DNA from: Siphonodentalium dalli
Taxonomy: Eukaryota; Mollusca; Scaphopoda; Gadilida; Siphonodentaliidae
Length of the DNA stretch: 64,000 bases
Direction of reading: 5' to 3'
NCBI GenBank assembly: GCA_032622095.1
Contig: CP136061.1
Location: forward strand, 189,974,369-190,038,368
Made by a program: the position numbers and the translations under genes. A model generated the notes under the pieces. That model was not told the DNA's origin, did no database searches, and was given only the letters and a program-made list of their open reading frames with translations. Position 1 is the first letter of the stretch, and each line of letters opens with the position of its first letter. This document shows positions 37,846 to 49,144 of this stretch, one piece after another.

Positions 37846-37945
37846 NNNNNNNNNNNNNNNNNNNNNNNNNNNNNNNNNNNNNNNNNNNNNNNNNNNNNNN
37901 NNNNNNNNNNNNNNNNNNNNNNNNNNNNNNNNNNNNNNNNNNNNN
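37846..37945. other. Assembly gap (100 N)
   Basis: Exactly 100 N separate the 3' end of gene B in unit 3 from the LINE tail that starts unit 4. A round 100 usually marks a gap of unknown size. From the other units, a zinc-finger array and the unit 3/4 junction are expected to be missing here. Confidence 0.99.
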
Positions 37946-38042
37946 GGAAAGGGGCGTCAATGAGTTAGCAATAACTTGATGTAAACAATAACTTGTGCCC
38001 CAACCCAAGTAGCTACGTTTGCTAATAAAATATGTTTAAACT
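37946..38042 (+). mobile_element. Tail of the 5'-truncated LINE insert (unit 4)
   Basis: Matches the last 97 bases of the inserts at 18,809 and 32,779, followed by the target copy AATAGGGAAT at 38,043-38,052. The rest is in the gap. Confidence 0.8.
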
Positions 38043-38233
38043 AATAGGGAATGGTATTAAACACACTATTCTTTATAAATTGAACATGGTAAATATTTAT
38101 TAGCAGACATATAAACTTAACAAATATGTACATAACAAAAACATATACTCTTTTGCAGTCCTTGAAAAAATGTACTTAATTCCAGCGACATATATTTCGT
38201 GTCGAAGAACTTTTGACAAAAATAGAACAACTC

Positions 38234-40187
38234 TCAGTAAGACGGACACCCATGTATATGGATGTACGGCAGATTAAACTGGTTAACCAATTGGTGTTGC
38301 GATGACGTCGAAACCGTGGTAGAGGGTTGTTGGTAGCCAACCTGGTTATAGCTGTGTGTGAGCCCTGGTCGACTGTTGTGGTGAAATGTTTGCTGGCACG
38401 TAATGGTTGTAGGACACCGGATATAGGTTCGCCGGAAGGGATTCCTTGTATGGATTGTGTTCTGACGTCTGCGTTTGATGGAATTGGATTGGCACACCGG
38501 GCTGACGGTCGAACTTCGATGGCTCATCCTGGTGTGATGTGGTCTGATCGTTGGTTTTCGGATGTATTATCGGCTGTTCTTCTGTGGTTTCTGACGACGA
38601 ACTTGATTTCAATGCTGGAGAAGCTCAACTCGAGTACCAGTGTGGTGAAGTGGTAGGCGGTGGTGAAATCTGCTGGTAAGTCGGTACGTACTGGTGGAAC
38701 GGTGGCATCATATGCGGCATGGCCAGTGGTAGTACCATATTGCTTGTGTCGACGGCGTCGGATCTACGTCCGTGACCTGCCTGGTTCTTTTTCTCGCTCT
38801 TTTGTTCTGGAACCATATCTGGAGAAAAAAAAAAGCCAATTTCAAAATATATGAAATGAAATACATCAATATAATTAATGAGAGTAGCGACCATATACGG
38901 AAATATTTTTAAAAATAATAATTTTCCATCACACGCGTGGGGATCTGTACACCCTATATTTCGTATTCTTATTAGTAAAATAGCTAGTTCTCACACGCGC
39001 TTTGGCTTTGGCTCCTTCATTGTACATAGTAACACCGATCTAGTATTATATGAGAAAAATTTAATCAATATTAATTGAGCTATGGAAGTTTTTTTCCGAA
39101 CTGGTGTCCTCGATTCATATATCTATATATTATTTCATACTGCGGTATCTATTTCTTGTAAGATATATACACTAACTTTAAATGAACTTTATTTTACAAT
39201 CATGAGTTTCGCCTTAGTATGTATACATGCATATTTAGTTTGCCACCAGGTATTTTAAATCGCATCTTACCTTTATATTTTTTTCAGGAATTTCAAGTTC
39301 GCCGCTTAATTTCGCTAGCATTTCGGAATCTGGGTAGGAGTTGCTCGTAAAAGCATCACATAGTTTGTCTAGTTGTTCGGGAGAGTAGTTGGTTCGGAAT
39401 CTCTTCTGCTTGTTGTTGGTTTTCTGCTTGTGTGTTGCTGACGGGGAGACAGGCGTTGGTATGTCATTTTGACTGGGGCTGCCGGTTTGCTGGTTGGTAA
39501 ACGTTACGATGTCAGTGCTAGGATCGATTGTCGGTGAGTTGTTGTTGTGACTGTCTAGTGAATGTTTGATGTGTGGTAGGTTGGTTGTGCCAGGGGAGCT
39601 TCCAGTAACAGATACGTAGCTAACATCAAGTTCGGCGGATCGCGCAAAGTCACCACTGATAAGTTCGGCGGCTGTAAGAAATAATATATCACATAATAAA
39701 ATAAGGAAGCAGTCAATGGAATGTCGAACGTTTCATACACAAAAAGCAGCAAGTTATTTTTATTAATGTTTCACCCAATAGGTTGTATATTAAGTTGTTA
39801 ACCATCAACAATATATGTATTTGTAAGGGTAAATTTAGCAAACTTCCGAAATTCATGTTATATTGTATCAACATAATCCTTCGTCTATTATACGTCAGTC
39901 CATGCAGAGCCCAATAAGATTGGAATTCATAAGCACCCCAAACTGATCAAGAGCTTACAACAACAAATACATCTTAAACAGTCACAGAGTTCGAAATTTC
40001 AACATCAGTATTGTATCCCAATCAATCAATCAATCAATTTATTTATTCTGGTCATCATATAATGATATTACAGATGTTTTGAATTACATAATCAGATACA
40101 TACTATATATATATGCATGCACGTGCGTTATAATATATAGAGCACATATATACGAAAATATGGTAATGTTTATGCTTGTTGCTTTTA

Positions 40188-40221
<34 letters not shown>

Positions 40222-41511
40222 GATTTGATCAATGTGGTCCAGTTAGTGGGGTTTGTGTTATGGATGCTACTTAGCCTCAAGAGGACTAAGACCTTTTCGA
40301 CAAAAACCGACAGGTTCCTTGCGGTTTTTCCATTTCGGGAGTTAAATAATTGCAGTAACTTATGTGAGATTGGTCTTCGAAAATAATAACGGCGAATATA
40401 TCTCAGTCTCAACTCGTGAATTTGTGAGCACTTAAGTATAATGTGGTATTCATCGCCCAGTTCTAAATTACAGAGGGTACATTGCCGTTCCGAGTAGTCA
40501 ACATTGTACCATGAGCCCTGTTCAACATCATAAGGCTGTGTACAAATCTGTTGTTGTCCAGAGATAGGTAATGTTCTCTTTGGAAATTTGTCTTAATACT
40601 TCTATAAAATGCAAACTTGCTTGATTTCGAGATAGATCCCCACCACTTCTGTATAAATACGTCGCGTAATTTGCGATCAATGGACGAAGTAAATCGATTA
40701 GGGCTTATCACACTCTGATTGGTCCAGACAGTACTCATGCCCAAAGAATTAATTGTGGTGAGCATTCAACATATAAACATCTCATGTTCCAAACATTTCT
40801 TAGTATTCCTGTCGGAAGAGGTTACATCTATGTTATTGATGTGAAGCTTTCCATTTCGTTAAAAATACAACCGCCAATATTCATAGCATGCATTTAATGA
40901 CGGCCTGTGCAATTACTAACTTGTGGGTTATTAAAGTAAATCCAGATTGTAACTTACCAAGACTGCTGTCGAGTGGGAAGCTAACGTTGCCCAAGGAGAT
41001 CGAATTCACGTCAATGGAATCGTCAAGCAACAAGCATGTCTGTAATAAAAAAGTTAAAGATTCTTAAACTGTTTGCAGTTTCTGTCCGAATTAGCCATTA
41101 ACAACATTATATATATATATTTGTCCAGAAACATGCCTAAATATATGAGCGTATAAGAGTGAGGTCAAGGTCGCACGTGAAATTGGACCCGCCCATGCAT
41201 ATTGTTCCCGGGATCAATGTAAGCCTACATACCAAATTTGAGTCGGATCGGTCGAGGTCCAGAAGCATGCGTATATGAGCGAGGTCCATGTCGATGTCAA
41301 GGACACGGTTGCATGTTAAATTGGGCCCGCCCGTATTGTCCCCGGGATCAGAGTTAAATACCAAATATGAGATACATTAATAGTTGAAGGCATGTTCGCG
41401 AAATACTTCATATTATGCGCAAAACTTTTTTAATAAACTCACATTTCTGCCCACTGAACCTCCAATCATATCAGCAAACAAACTGGAAATACTGAAGCTA
41501 GTAGAATTCAT
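38234..41511 (-). pseudogene. Divergent PRD-class homeobox gene A, unit 4 copy, truncated after the homeodomain
   Basis: The exons are 41,511-41,443, 41,039-40,958, 39,671-39,271 and 38,818-38,234. Exons 1-3 and the splice sites are intact. Exon 1 differs by one residue from unit 1 (MIGGSVGRN). In exon 4 a 2-base insertion near 38,740 puts the frame out about 20 residues past the homeodomain and a stop follows quickly. A separate substitution makes TGA near 38,627, and a 2-base deletion lies near 38,378. The predicted product keeps the homeodomain but not the long Ser/Pro/Tyr-rich tail. LINE E1 lies between this start codon and its TATA box (45,994-46,000), so normal transcription is unlikely. 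Confidence 0.85.
39840..40800 (-). mobile_element. LINE 3' fragment in gene A intron 2 (unit 4)
   Basis: Same insertion as in unit 2, with an internal deletion near 40,525 that removes about 25 bases of the RTRNHKLPV segment. A short TAA run and an ATTG tail are present. Confidence 0.8.
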
Positions 41512-41691
41512 GAGGGTACGCTGTTGTTAGAATGACTCACGGTTAATGCTGGTTGGTAGAGTGAGTGGTTCGGGGGGCTAGCCCGGGATTGTCGAAAGGG
41601 TCGAGTGACCCTTTCCTTAATCCCTCATGTTTTTGCCTTTATTTGGGAGAACATAAAAAACAAAAACAATTAAGCAATTTAGTGATGTTAT

Positions 41692-42093
41692 TTATTTTCT
41701 CTTCTTTCTTTTTTTCTTTGGATTGGATTTCTTGGCTGAAGATTCTGGAGTAGGAGGAGCTTTCTGTGGGTGCTGTTTTGTCAGAAGTTGTAATCTTTTT
41801 GCCTCATCTTCATCTTTCCATTTTTGCTGCATTCTTCGGGATTCTTCCAACTCTCTTTTGGAATCGGCTATCATTTTTTGCATGGTGATGGTGTCTGTGC
41901 TGATGTTGTTGTTGTTGCTGGCGGCGGAGCTGGGGGACACCGGGATTTGATGGTACTCCGGTGTCCGTGGTGGCAAGCTATCCAGTTCCACCTCGAAGCA
42001 GGCGGGCAGGAACGATACGATTTTATTAGCTAAAGTTATCATGAATATTATGATGTTGAAGCTCAAAGAATAATACAGAATATGGTAATACAT
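41692..42093 (-). CDS. LINE E1 3'-terminal frame: coiled coil with lysine-rich tail
   Basis: The minus-strand frame of up to 133 residues lies downstream of the reverse transcriptase. The first third is hydrophobic and may not be translated. From about residue 70 it is charged and helical (MIADSKRELEESRRMQQKWK), then Pro/Ser-rich, ending KKSNPKKKRKKRK. PKKKRK resembles a classical monopartite nuclear localisation signal. A diverged copy with the same plan (QRPPSPQSSTEKANPRKKRK) is at the 3' end of E3, so the frame has been kept through element divergence. I do not recognise a family. It could be a third ORF of the LINE, or the coding part of a separate element fused to it. Confidence 0.5.
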   Translation of the reverse strand: MYYHILYYSLSFNIIIFMITLANKIVSFLPACFEVELDSLPPRTPEYHQIPVSPSSAASNNNNISTDTITMQKMIADSKRELEESRRMQQKWKDEDEAKRLQLLTKQHPQKAPPTPESSAKKSNPKKKRKKRK

Positions 42094-42120
42094 AAAATAC
42101 GTGACGCATGCGCGAGTTGT

Positions 42121-42140
42121 GGGGGGGGGGGGGGGGGGGG
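42121..42140 (+). repeat. Homopolymer G run (20 bases)
   Basis: Twenty consecutive G in the E1 3' region. The true length is unreliable in any assembly, and it could form a quadruplex on the plus strand. Confidence 0.95.
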
Positions 42141-42429
42141 TGGGAGTAGCTATGTAATTTCAGTGGGAATTGTGGCGTGGTGTTATGGTGGTTCTAATGA
42201 GGTTTCCTTTAGCAGAATTGGCGAAATCTAGAGTAAAGCCGCATGAAAATTACTAGGGGTGGGTGTTGTATCATAGGGTGGGGTGAGGGATTGTGGTTCC
42301 AATGAAGTTTCATTTTGAAATCAGGGGCAAAATATAGAGTGGTACCACCTGAGGAGTGGTGTATCCATAGGGAGGGGTTGGGGATATATAGTATGTCCAT
42401 ATTGTAGGGTTGTTCAGCTTGGCCCATAG

Positions 42430-45400
42430 TTAAGCCCCAGGGTGTTCCTGGCAAAATTTGAGGGCTTTTTGGATAAAGAGAGTCAAATGGGCCAATATTC
42501 TACCTTTCTTAGTGTTGAAAAGTGCGTTCAGTTTCATCGTGTTTGGCCTGATATAGTAGTATGGTTCGATGTGTCTCTTCCTGATATCATTCAATTTTTG
42601 ACATTTAAGGATAATGTGGAATTCGTCTCCTATTTCCAGGTTACATAGCTTGCATTTACGGTCGGTATACTCTGTGTTTGTCCAGGAACCCCGTTTCAAT
42701 TGGTAAATGATGATTTCTCGTTCTAAATTTCACTAATCGTGAGACGGTGCATTGATTCCTGGATAGGATGTACGGTTCTTTGCCAAAGTTAGTTTTTACT
42801 ATTCTGTAGAATCCGTATTTGCTGGACGATGATATAGAACCCCCTCCATTCTTGAATAAATATGTCGTGTAGTCTTTCTGTTATTGCTCTATTGAATTTC
42901 TTTGTTTCGGGGGCCCACTGGTTGATCCAAAATGACGACCGTCCCAATTCGTTCAAAGTATTACGTACGTATTTCAACCATGCATTATTGTTTGATGATG
43001 TAAGGGCGGAGTAATATAATTTTAGTGGTAACCTGTTTGTGGGCATATTCATAAGTTTTCCCCAATATGAGAGTAGTCTTGTTTTTATTTTGAGCTCTAT
43101 CGGGTATATTCCCGTTTCACCGTAAATAAAGGTAGTGGCAGTTGATTTTTTTAAGCCGAACATGAATTTAAGGAACCATATCTCTAGCTTTCCGAACGCT
43201 GTTATATTTTCGTGACCCCATACTTCACACCCGTATGTAATTATCGGTACAATGGTTTTTTTCGTATATGTCAAGGGTACAATCGAATGTTAGTTTGTGC
43301 TTTCTAACTTTACTTATTAGGGTATACATTGCCTTTTTTGCGTCATTACATCTGAGGTCTCTCTCTCTTTTAAAGTTGCACGTTTTGCTGAACCAAGTAC
43401 CTAGGTACTTAAAGTGATTTACACTTTCGATGAGTTCGTCGTTTATGTGCAGTTTAAGTGGTAATTTAATCTTTTTTCGCCCACTGAAAATCATAGCTTT
43501 CGTTTTCGAATAATTTATGTTCAATTTCCAATTGTCGCAGTACTGTGCGAAATGATTGAGCGCGGTCTGAAGATGCGATGCGGAGTTAGCCAGGATTACT
43601 GTATCATCTGCGTATATGAGTAGGAACAGCTTCTTGAAAATATCAAGATACTCGTCCGCAGATCCCACATAGTGGATACCATTACAATTTCGCGATTCGA
43701 GGAAAAGTTCAAGGTCGTTTAGGTACATTGAAAAAAGTATCGGGGATAAACCGTCGCCCTGTTTCACTCCTATCACGCTCTCAAAACTATCAGAAAGAAC
43801 ATTGTTAGCAATTACTTTCATCTTAAGATTATCATATATCTTCTGTATTATTCTGAGTACATTTCCGGTGATTTTATGATGTCTCAGTTTCGCCCATAGT
43901 CCATCTCTCCACACTGAATCGAAAGCTTTGGAAAAATCAATGAATGCGCAGTACAAGTTTTGTTTCCCTGACTTGAGTAATTGAGTCAACATGTGCATGG
44001 AGAATATGTGGTCTACGGTAGAGTATCCTTTACGGAATCCAGCCTGAGATTCAGTCTGAACATCATTTTCTGACAAGAAATCATTTATGCGTTTACACAG
44101 TATGCTAGTAAACATTTTGGAAATAACGCACAGCAGTGTAATCCTTCTATAATTATCGGGATTTAGCGAGTCGCCTTTATTTTAAAGATGGGCCTTATGG
44201 TACCTAGCGACCAATCGGTTGGTATATAACCGGTAGATAGGATTAGGTTGAACAAACTAGCGTAGTAGGGACCTAGCTGTTGACTACTACGTTTAATCAT
44301 TTCATTGGTTAGCCCGTCATGTCCAGGTGTCTTCCCGTTCTTAAGATTTTTAACGGCGTGCTCCACTTCCTCTACTGTGATTTCTCGGTTCAGAAGGGAA
44401 TTATCTATACCAGACGCATCCGAGTAAGGGATGTTCGGCATTCGGCGTTCCTGCGCAACTCGCGAGAAAAGTTTCTGCTCTTCGGATGCGAAATGTTCCT
44501 TAAAAATATGCGCTGACGGGATTACTGAATTGCCATCCGATTTTCTATCTAATTGTTTCATAAATTTCCAAAATTCAGAACTTGAGTTACCTTTAAGATC
44601 ATGGATTTTGTTTCTGAGATTTGTGTAATATAATTTCTTACTTTTTCTCAAAGCTATTTTATAACGGTATCTTGACTCTATCATGCGTGTTTTGTGTTGT
44701 ATCGTTCCGCGGATTTTGTACTCTTTTCGTGCCTTTCTGTATTCGGTTCGCGAATGGGCGCAATCGTTTTTGAACCACGGTGATTTGTTTTTTATTTTTA
44801 TTCGCGGATTTGCTTTCCTAGTCAAGGTTCGTGCGGTAGAGGATTGTTCTTTTCCATTGCCTAAAAGGATATTGCTGAACGCGTCGGATATCCTGTTTAT
44901 CTTTGCTTGTATGTCACGACATGACTGGTCGGTCGTACGCGCGAATAGAGCGTTGAGATCATTCACTGTTGTTCTCGGCTTGTTTGGATCGGTATATTCC
45001 ATGTGTGGGGTGTCACGGAATCGCGATGGTTTACCGTGATATTTGGCAGTTAAGTTATTTCTGTGATGATTTCCACTTGGGAGTTTCAGGTTTTTGCTGT
45101 TCTTAACTGCCAATCGTTTGCTCTCTTTGAAAACACGCATCCGTATACACGCGATAATTGGACAGTGTATGTCAGATACAAGTGGGTTATATTCTGCGAC
45201 TTGAAAATAACATACATCTTCGGTGAGTTTCGGGGTGGTAATCACGTAGTCGATAACGCTGTAACCCCTTGTTGTGAAGTTAGGGTTTGGGTAGTCACAA
45301 CCTATTCTGCCGTTCAGTATTATCAAGCTTGTGCTTTCGCAAAGTCTGAGTAATTTCGTTCCGGAGTTGTTAGAGGTTGTGTCTGGGTTATGTCGGTGTT

Positions 45401-45540
45401 TGGAAGGGAGATTGAGTGTATACTCTTCTATCAATTTGCCTACATGTGTGCTATCATCGAGCTTTCCTGTTCTCGAGTTGAAATCTCCACTAATAAATAT
45501 GTGATCATAACAGACATATTTCTCTAATATAGAGACGTGG
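42430..45540 (-). pseudogene. LINE E1 ORF2: truncated endonuclease and reverse transcriptase
   Basis: The minus strand reads in four overlapping or adjacent frames, so the coding region is broken. 45,540-44,163 has the later part of an apurinic-type endonuclease (GDFNSRTGKLDD, and SDIHCPI in place of SDHxPV) and a linker; the endonuclease N-terminus is missing. 44,115-43,225 has the polymerase core (FIDFSKAFDSVW, GVKQGDGLSPILFSMYLND, and YADD near 43,603-43,614). 43,274-42,789 has the thumb-like region. 42,699-42,430 has the finger CKLCNLEIGDEFHIILKC. The finger groups it with the gene A intron 2 LINE fragments. It is not autonomous as read, though some shifts may be consensus errors. Confidence 0.85.
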
Positions 45541-45892
45541 ATTCGGTCAAATGTATTTTCGTTAAAATATTTGGAATTTTCGCAGGGGTGGTTTCCTGCT
45601 CCATTCTTCCGCTCGCCTCGATGACGACAACAGGGACCTCCGGTAGATCAACGGAGTCCCTGCTAGCTCGTCTGATGTCACCTGTCTCCATGCTGGCCGG
45701 GTCGTCTGGGCGTCTCTCAAACAACTCCGGCCTGCCGGCTGTGACTCTAGACGGCTGAACCACACGGGGAGGGGCGACTGGCCGATCAACAGTCACCCCC
45801 TTCTGTTTCTTCCATTTCGCCCGTCTGGCGGCGTCCCTTTTCTTTCTCGAAGGCGTCTTTTTCTTTGTGGGTCCCTTCTTCCCACTCGTCAT
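45524..45892 (-). CDS. LINE E1 basic N-terminal frame (ORF1-like)
   Basis: The 122-residue frame begins MTSGKKGPTKKKTPSRKKRD and is very rich in Lys and Arg for its first 35 residues, then Pro/Arg-rich. It runs into the middle of the endonuclease in the wrong frame, which suggests that an internal deletion removed the rest of ORF1 and the start of ORF2. A nucleic-acid-binding role is plausible from charge only. No zinc knuckle or RRM is visible. Confidence 0.45.
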   Translation of the reverse strand: MTSGKKGPTKKKTPSRKKRDAARRAKWKKQKGVTVDRPVAPPRVVQPSRVTAGRPELFERRPDDPASMETGDIRRASRDSVDLPEVPVVVIEASGRMEQETTPAKIPNILTKIHLTESTSLY

Positions 45893-45983
45893 TGGACAGC
45901 GGGTGGTCTTGGAGTTGGTGTCCCGTGCCTGCGATCACTGGATGCCAGCATCTTCAGTCCGGAACTCCAGGCAAAGAGTCATT

Positions 45984-47813
45984 TTGGTGGCGGTTATATA
46001 GCTGAAGATGTCAGAAGCCATTTGAGCAGTTCTTTCAGACGGCCTTCTACAAACAAGTCTGTCACGATTGGTTCATTAACGTGTTCCTGTCTCATATTCC
46101 GCTAGAACGTTACACCAAGAAGACCGACATGTCTCAGTAAAGGGACCGAAGCCCTATGTTTTCACTACCATAAACTGTCAGCGACACCTTTTCGGCATAT
46201 TTGAGCTCTGTCTGTCAGGAATTAAATAACAAATTTCCTACCATCATTTGTTTTGATTTAAGATGCGTTTAATAAAAAAATTAATAATAATAAATATTGT
46301 TTATTTTCCCACTGAACGTGCATAGTTTGAAGAATTTTAAGACACTACCGACCATGTATTCCAAACAATATATTTCAAGAATACGATTTTCATTCTATGT
46401 TTTATGATTTATTCCTATTTTGGCTGCAATTTTGGAATGTGAAAGTTTCCATTTGGGAGTAAAAGAAATTGGTGTAAACGGTAATTATTCCAAATACAAA
46501 AACAATTTAAATTAAATTTAAATTAATAGTACGTTGTTGCAGCTGAAATAGTCTAGTTGAAAGAAGTGATGTGTGCATGGCTTGTAGAGGATCTAAACAC
46601 AAACAAGGTGCTATGTTTTATTATTTCGTCGGAAAACAAGTAGATATGAGATAATTTATGCTATGGTTAATTGTTAACAGAGGTCTGTGGATAATGATGT
46701 ATACTGTTGGTATTTTCCACTTCATATCTTTTGTCTCTCACATTTCGATCTCTATAGTGCTATTTTCCACTATGCAAATATACTGTTCTTGTTCTGATGG
46801 GATGGCTCCATATAAGCGCCCGGCGTTCTAATATAGAGTATATAAGCACATTTGTAACTAAAAAACGCTCTTTATTATTATGGTATTATCTTAAAATATA
46901 TATCTTCAATGTGGAGAAATGAACATTTATATCTTCCTATAATGTAAATTATGTTATTTTCTTATGAGATGGCTCAATTTAAGCGCTTGAAGTTAAATCC
47001 ACGTCTTATCTCCCAAATTTCTTCCTCGTAGATATATGTATGTTTTGTAAATTCTCTAATGATTCTTTGGGATAAATAAATAATGTTCACACAAATTGAA
47101 CATTATATACCTTACATATATAGACATAGTATTACGTGTGTTATGATATTAGGCCTACCCAGATTAAATTCACCATTTGTTTAGCAATGACATGCGCTAT
47201 ACTTATAATATATAGAGGATCTCACATGAGTTCCTATTTTATACGGAATTTATCAACCGAGTTCACTAAATTAGATTTGAACCGAGGTTTACCGAGGCTC
47301 AAATAGAATTTAGAGGACGAGGTTGATAAATTACGTATAAAATAGGACGAGTGTGAGATACCTTTTATCACATGATCAAATAAACCCGAAGCAACGCGAA
47401 ATATTCATCGAAAACAACAATCATAAACCACAGCGATCGCAAGTTATCTGAAGAACGCCGTGACGTCATCGCACGCGCTGATATTAAACGTGTCTATTAC
47501 CGATAATTATGAAACTGCTTTTATGGCCAAATTATGTGATAAAATAATATTATATAACATCATAATTCAGATGTATAGAAGGCGCATCCACCAATTGCTT
47601 CGAAGGTGACTGTCAAACTCAATCGTGTAATGATGACACTTAATTACAAAGTAAACACCCGACCCTGGCTTCCAAGAACACACCGCTTCTCATGTCTTTG
47701 GTTCCGATCTCGCTTACAGCACGAAATCTGTCAGCCAATTATTGCACTGATTGGTTGTTTTTAAAAATGAAGCCGGTCATTACTCAAAACATTCCTGTCA
47801 TGTTCTAACACTA
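45984..47813. promoter_or_regulatory. Gene A/B shared upstream region, unit 4 (between LINEs E1 and E2)
   Basis: Resumes the unit sequence with the gene A TATA box (45,994-46,000, minus) and the octamer at 46,772-46,779. It is more diverged from units 1 and 2 than they are from each other. It contains the hairpin insertion at 47,216-47,363 and stops where E2 begins. Confidence 0.5.
47216..47363. mobile_element. Hairpin insertion in upstream region (unit 4 only)
   Basis: Arms of about 65-70 bases form a near-perfect inverted repeat: GGATCTCACATGAGTTCCTA at the left matches the reverse complement of the right end. Units 1 and 2 lack the whole stretch of about 47,212-47,545. It has no coding capacity; a foldback MITE is likely. 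Confidence 0.75.
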
Positions 47814-47879
47814 AGTTTGGAGTTTGGGGTCCCCCCGGGAAGATTTGAAAGGGCCGTAAGCCCTCTCCTACAACCCACG

Positions 47880-49144
47880 GTTGAGTGATATAGTGCCGCT
47901 GAAGAGCGTTTGTTGAGTTTGGTTGTGATTGTTTCCTAGTCATTTGATGCTTGCTTGTGGAGTATGGGTTACATGTCACCCTGGCAGGAAGCAAAGCCCC
48001 CCCATTCCAAAAGCGGACCGGCGAGAAGACTTACCTTGATTGAATACGAGTTCTGTTAGTTTAACTTGGTTGATAGCTTTTTATTTGGTGGTTTGTTGTA
48101 AACTAGTGTCCAAATTGGTGCATGCTTGAACTCCGTTGCCTTAGTCTGTTATATTCAGGGCTTATACTACGGGCTCAACTCTAGGAAGGGTGTGCAATGC
48201 CGGCCGGTTGACTTAAGGTCGGTCGGGGCTCCCCAACTCTCGGTGGTGCAATGCCCGCCTTACACTCCTGTGTGAGTCTCAGAGCCCGTTGACCTGGTTG
48301 TGTTGTTGCACGGATGAGGACGCAGCTGAGGCCAGACTGTTGGTGATATGTCTCTGAGGATTGGGTACCGACTGTTGTTGCTGGTGTTGTGTCTTCGTGT
48401 ATGTACGGGCGTGGTTGAGAACATGTGTTTAGATTTGTATATGTGGTTGCAAGTCAGTTTGAGGGAGATTGTATTGATAGCTTATACTGCGACCACACAG
48501 GCAAACAACTAACAACGCATAAAGGCAGGCTCGCAATATTGTTGTGCCGGCCTGTACACATTGTATTTGGTGTGCGGAGTAATTCTGTAAGTTTTATATT
48601 AAGAGTTAGCAGGTTGGTCATTTTGAAAGAGATAATTACTCAATGGCTTATAATACGGCCACCAAAAGGGTATCTATGCCGCCCGAGGACATTCATCAGC
48701 GCCCAAGGAGCCATCTAGGGCCGAAGCCCGCTACCCTACGTTTTAATATTAAGTTAGTCTTGTTAGACGGTCGATATTGCGGATGTTGCTTACATGGGTT
48801 AGTACATACCCGATAGGTTATTTAAGCTGAGTATAAGCAGTGGGTTTTATTGAGGGCTTGCTTTACTGCAGAGAGGGCGTGGCCAATTCACTGTGATATC
48901 CTGTCGATGAGCAGTACGTCTCATCGAGCCCTGTTGAAACATAATTCATAATTACATGTCTTCCTGGTGGGGTTGACTCGATAATGTGATGTCTACTTGT
49001 ATACTTACTTTCCTTGTGATTGAACTGTGTTAGTAACCTGATCGACCTAGCGTTTTATGAATTTTATGAGATAAGTCTATTTATTTATGTTGATTGGGAA
49101 GTGTTCGTTGAATTGGGGGAGTAATGGCATGACCATTGAGGGGT
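47880..49144 (-). other. LINE E2 long 3' untranslated region
   Basis: About 1.3 kb between the ORF2 stop and the terminal hairpin. Only short frames without recognisable motifs are present. I see no second element boundary. Confidence 0.5.

Larger units (their letters stand above)
41557..45983 (-). mobile_element. LINE E1 inserted between TATA box and start codon of gene A (unit 4)
   Basis: The element is absent from units 1 and 2 at this place. Host sequence stops at GCTGGTTGG (41,556) and resumes near TTGGTGGCGGTTATATAG (45,984), giving a possible TTGG duplication. Read on the minus strand it contains a basic N-terminal frame, a truncated endonuclease, a reverse transcriptase, a C-terminal finger, then a 3' frame ending in a lysine-rich tail. 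The 3' terminus has an 8-bp perfect hairpin stem (AAAGGGTC, loop ACTC, GACCCTTT), the palindrome GGGCTAGCCC, and a CACTCACT tail. Confidence 0.88.

Noticed and set aside
44319-45353. Plus-strand frames over LINE E1 (also 50,346-53,553 over E2)
   Set aside because: They lie antisense to clear reverse-transcriptase and gag coding sequence and have no independent evidence.
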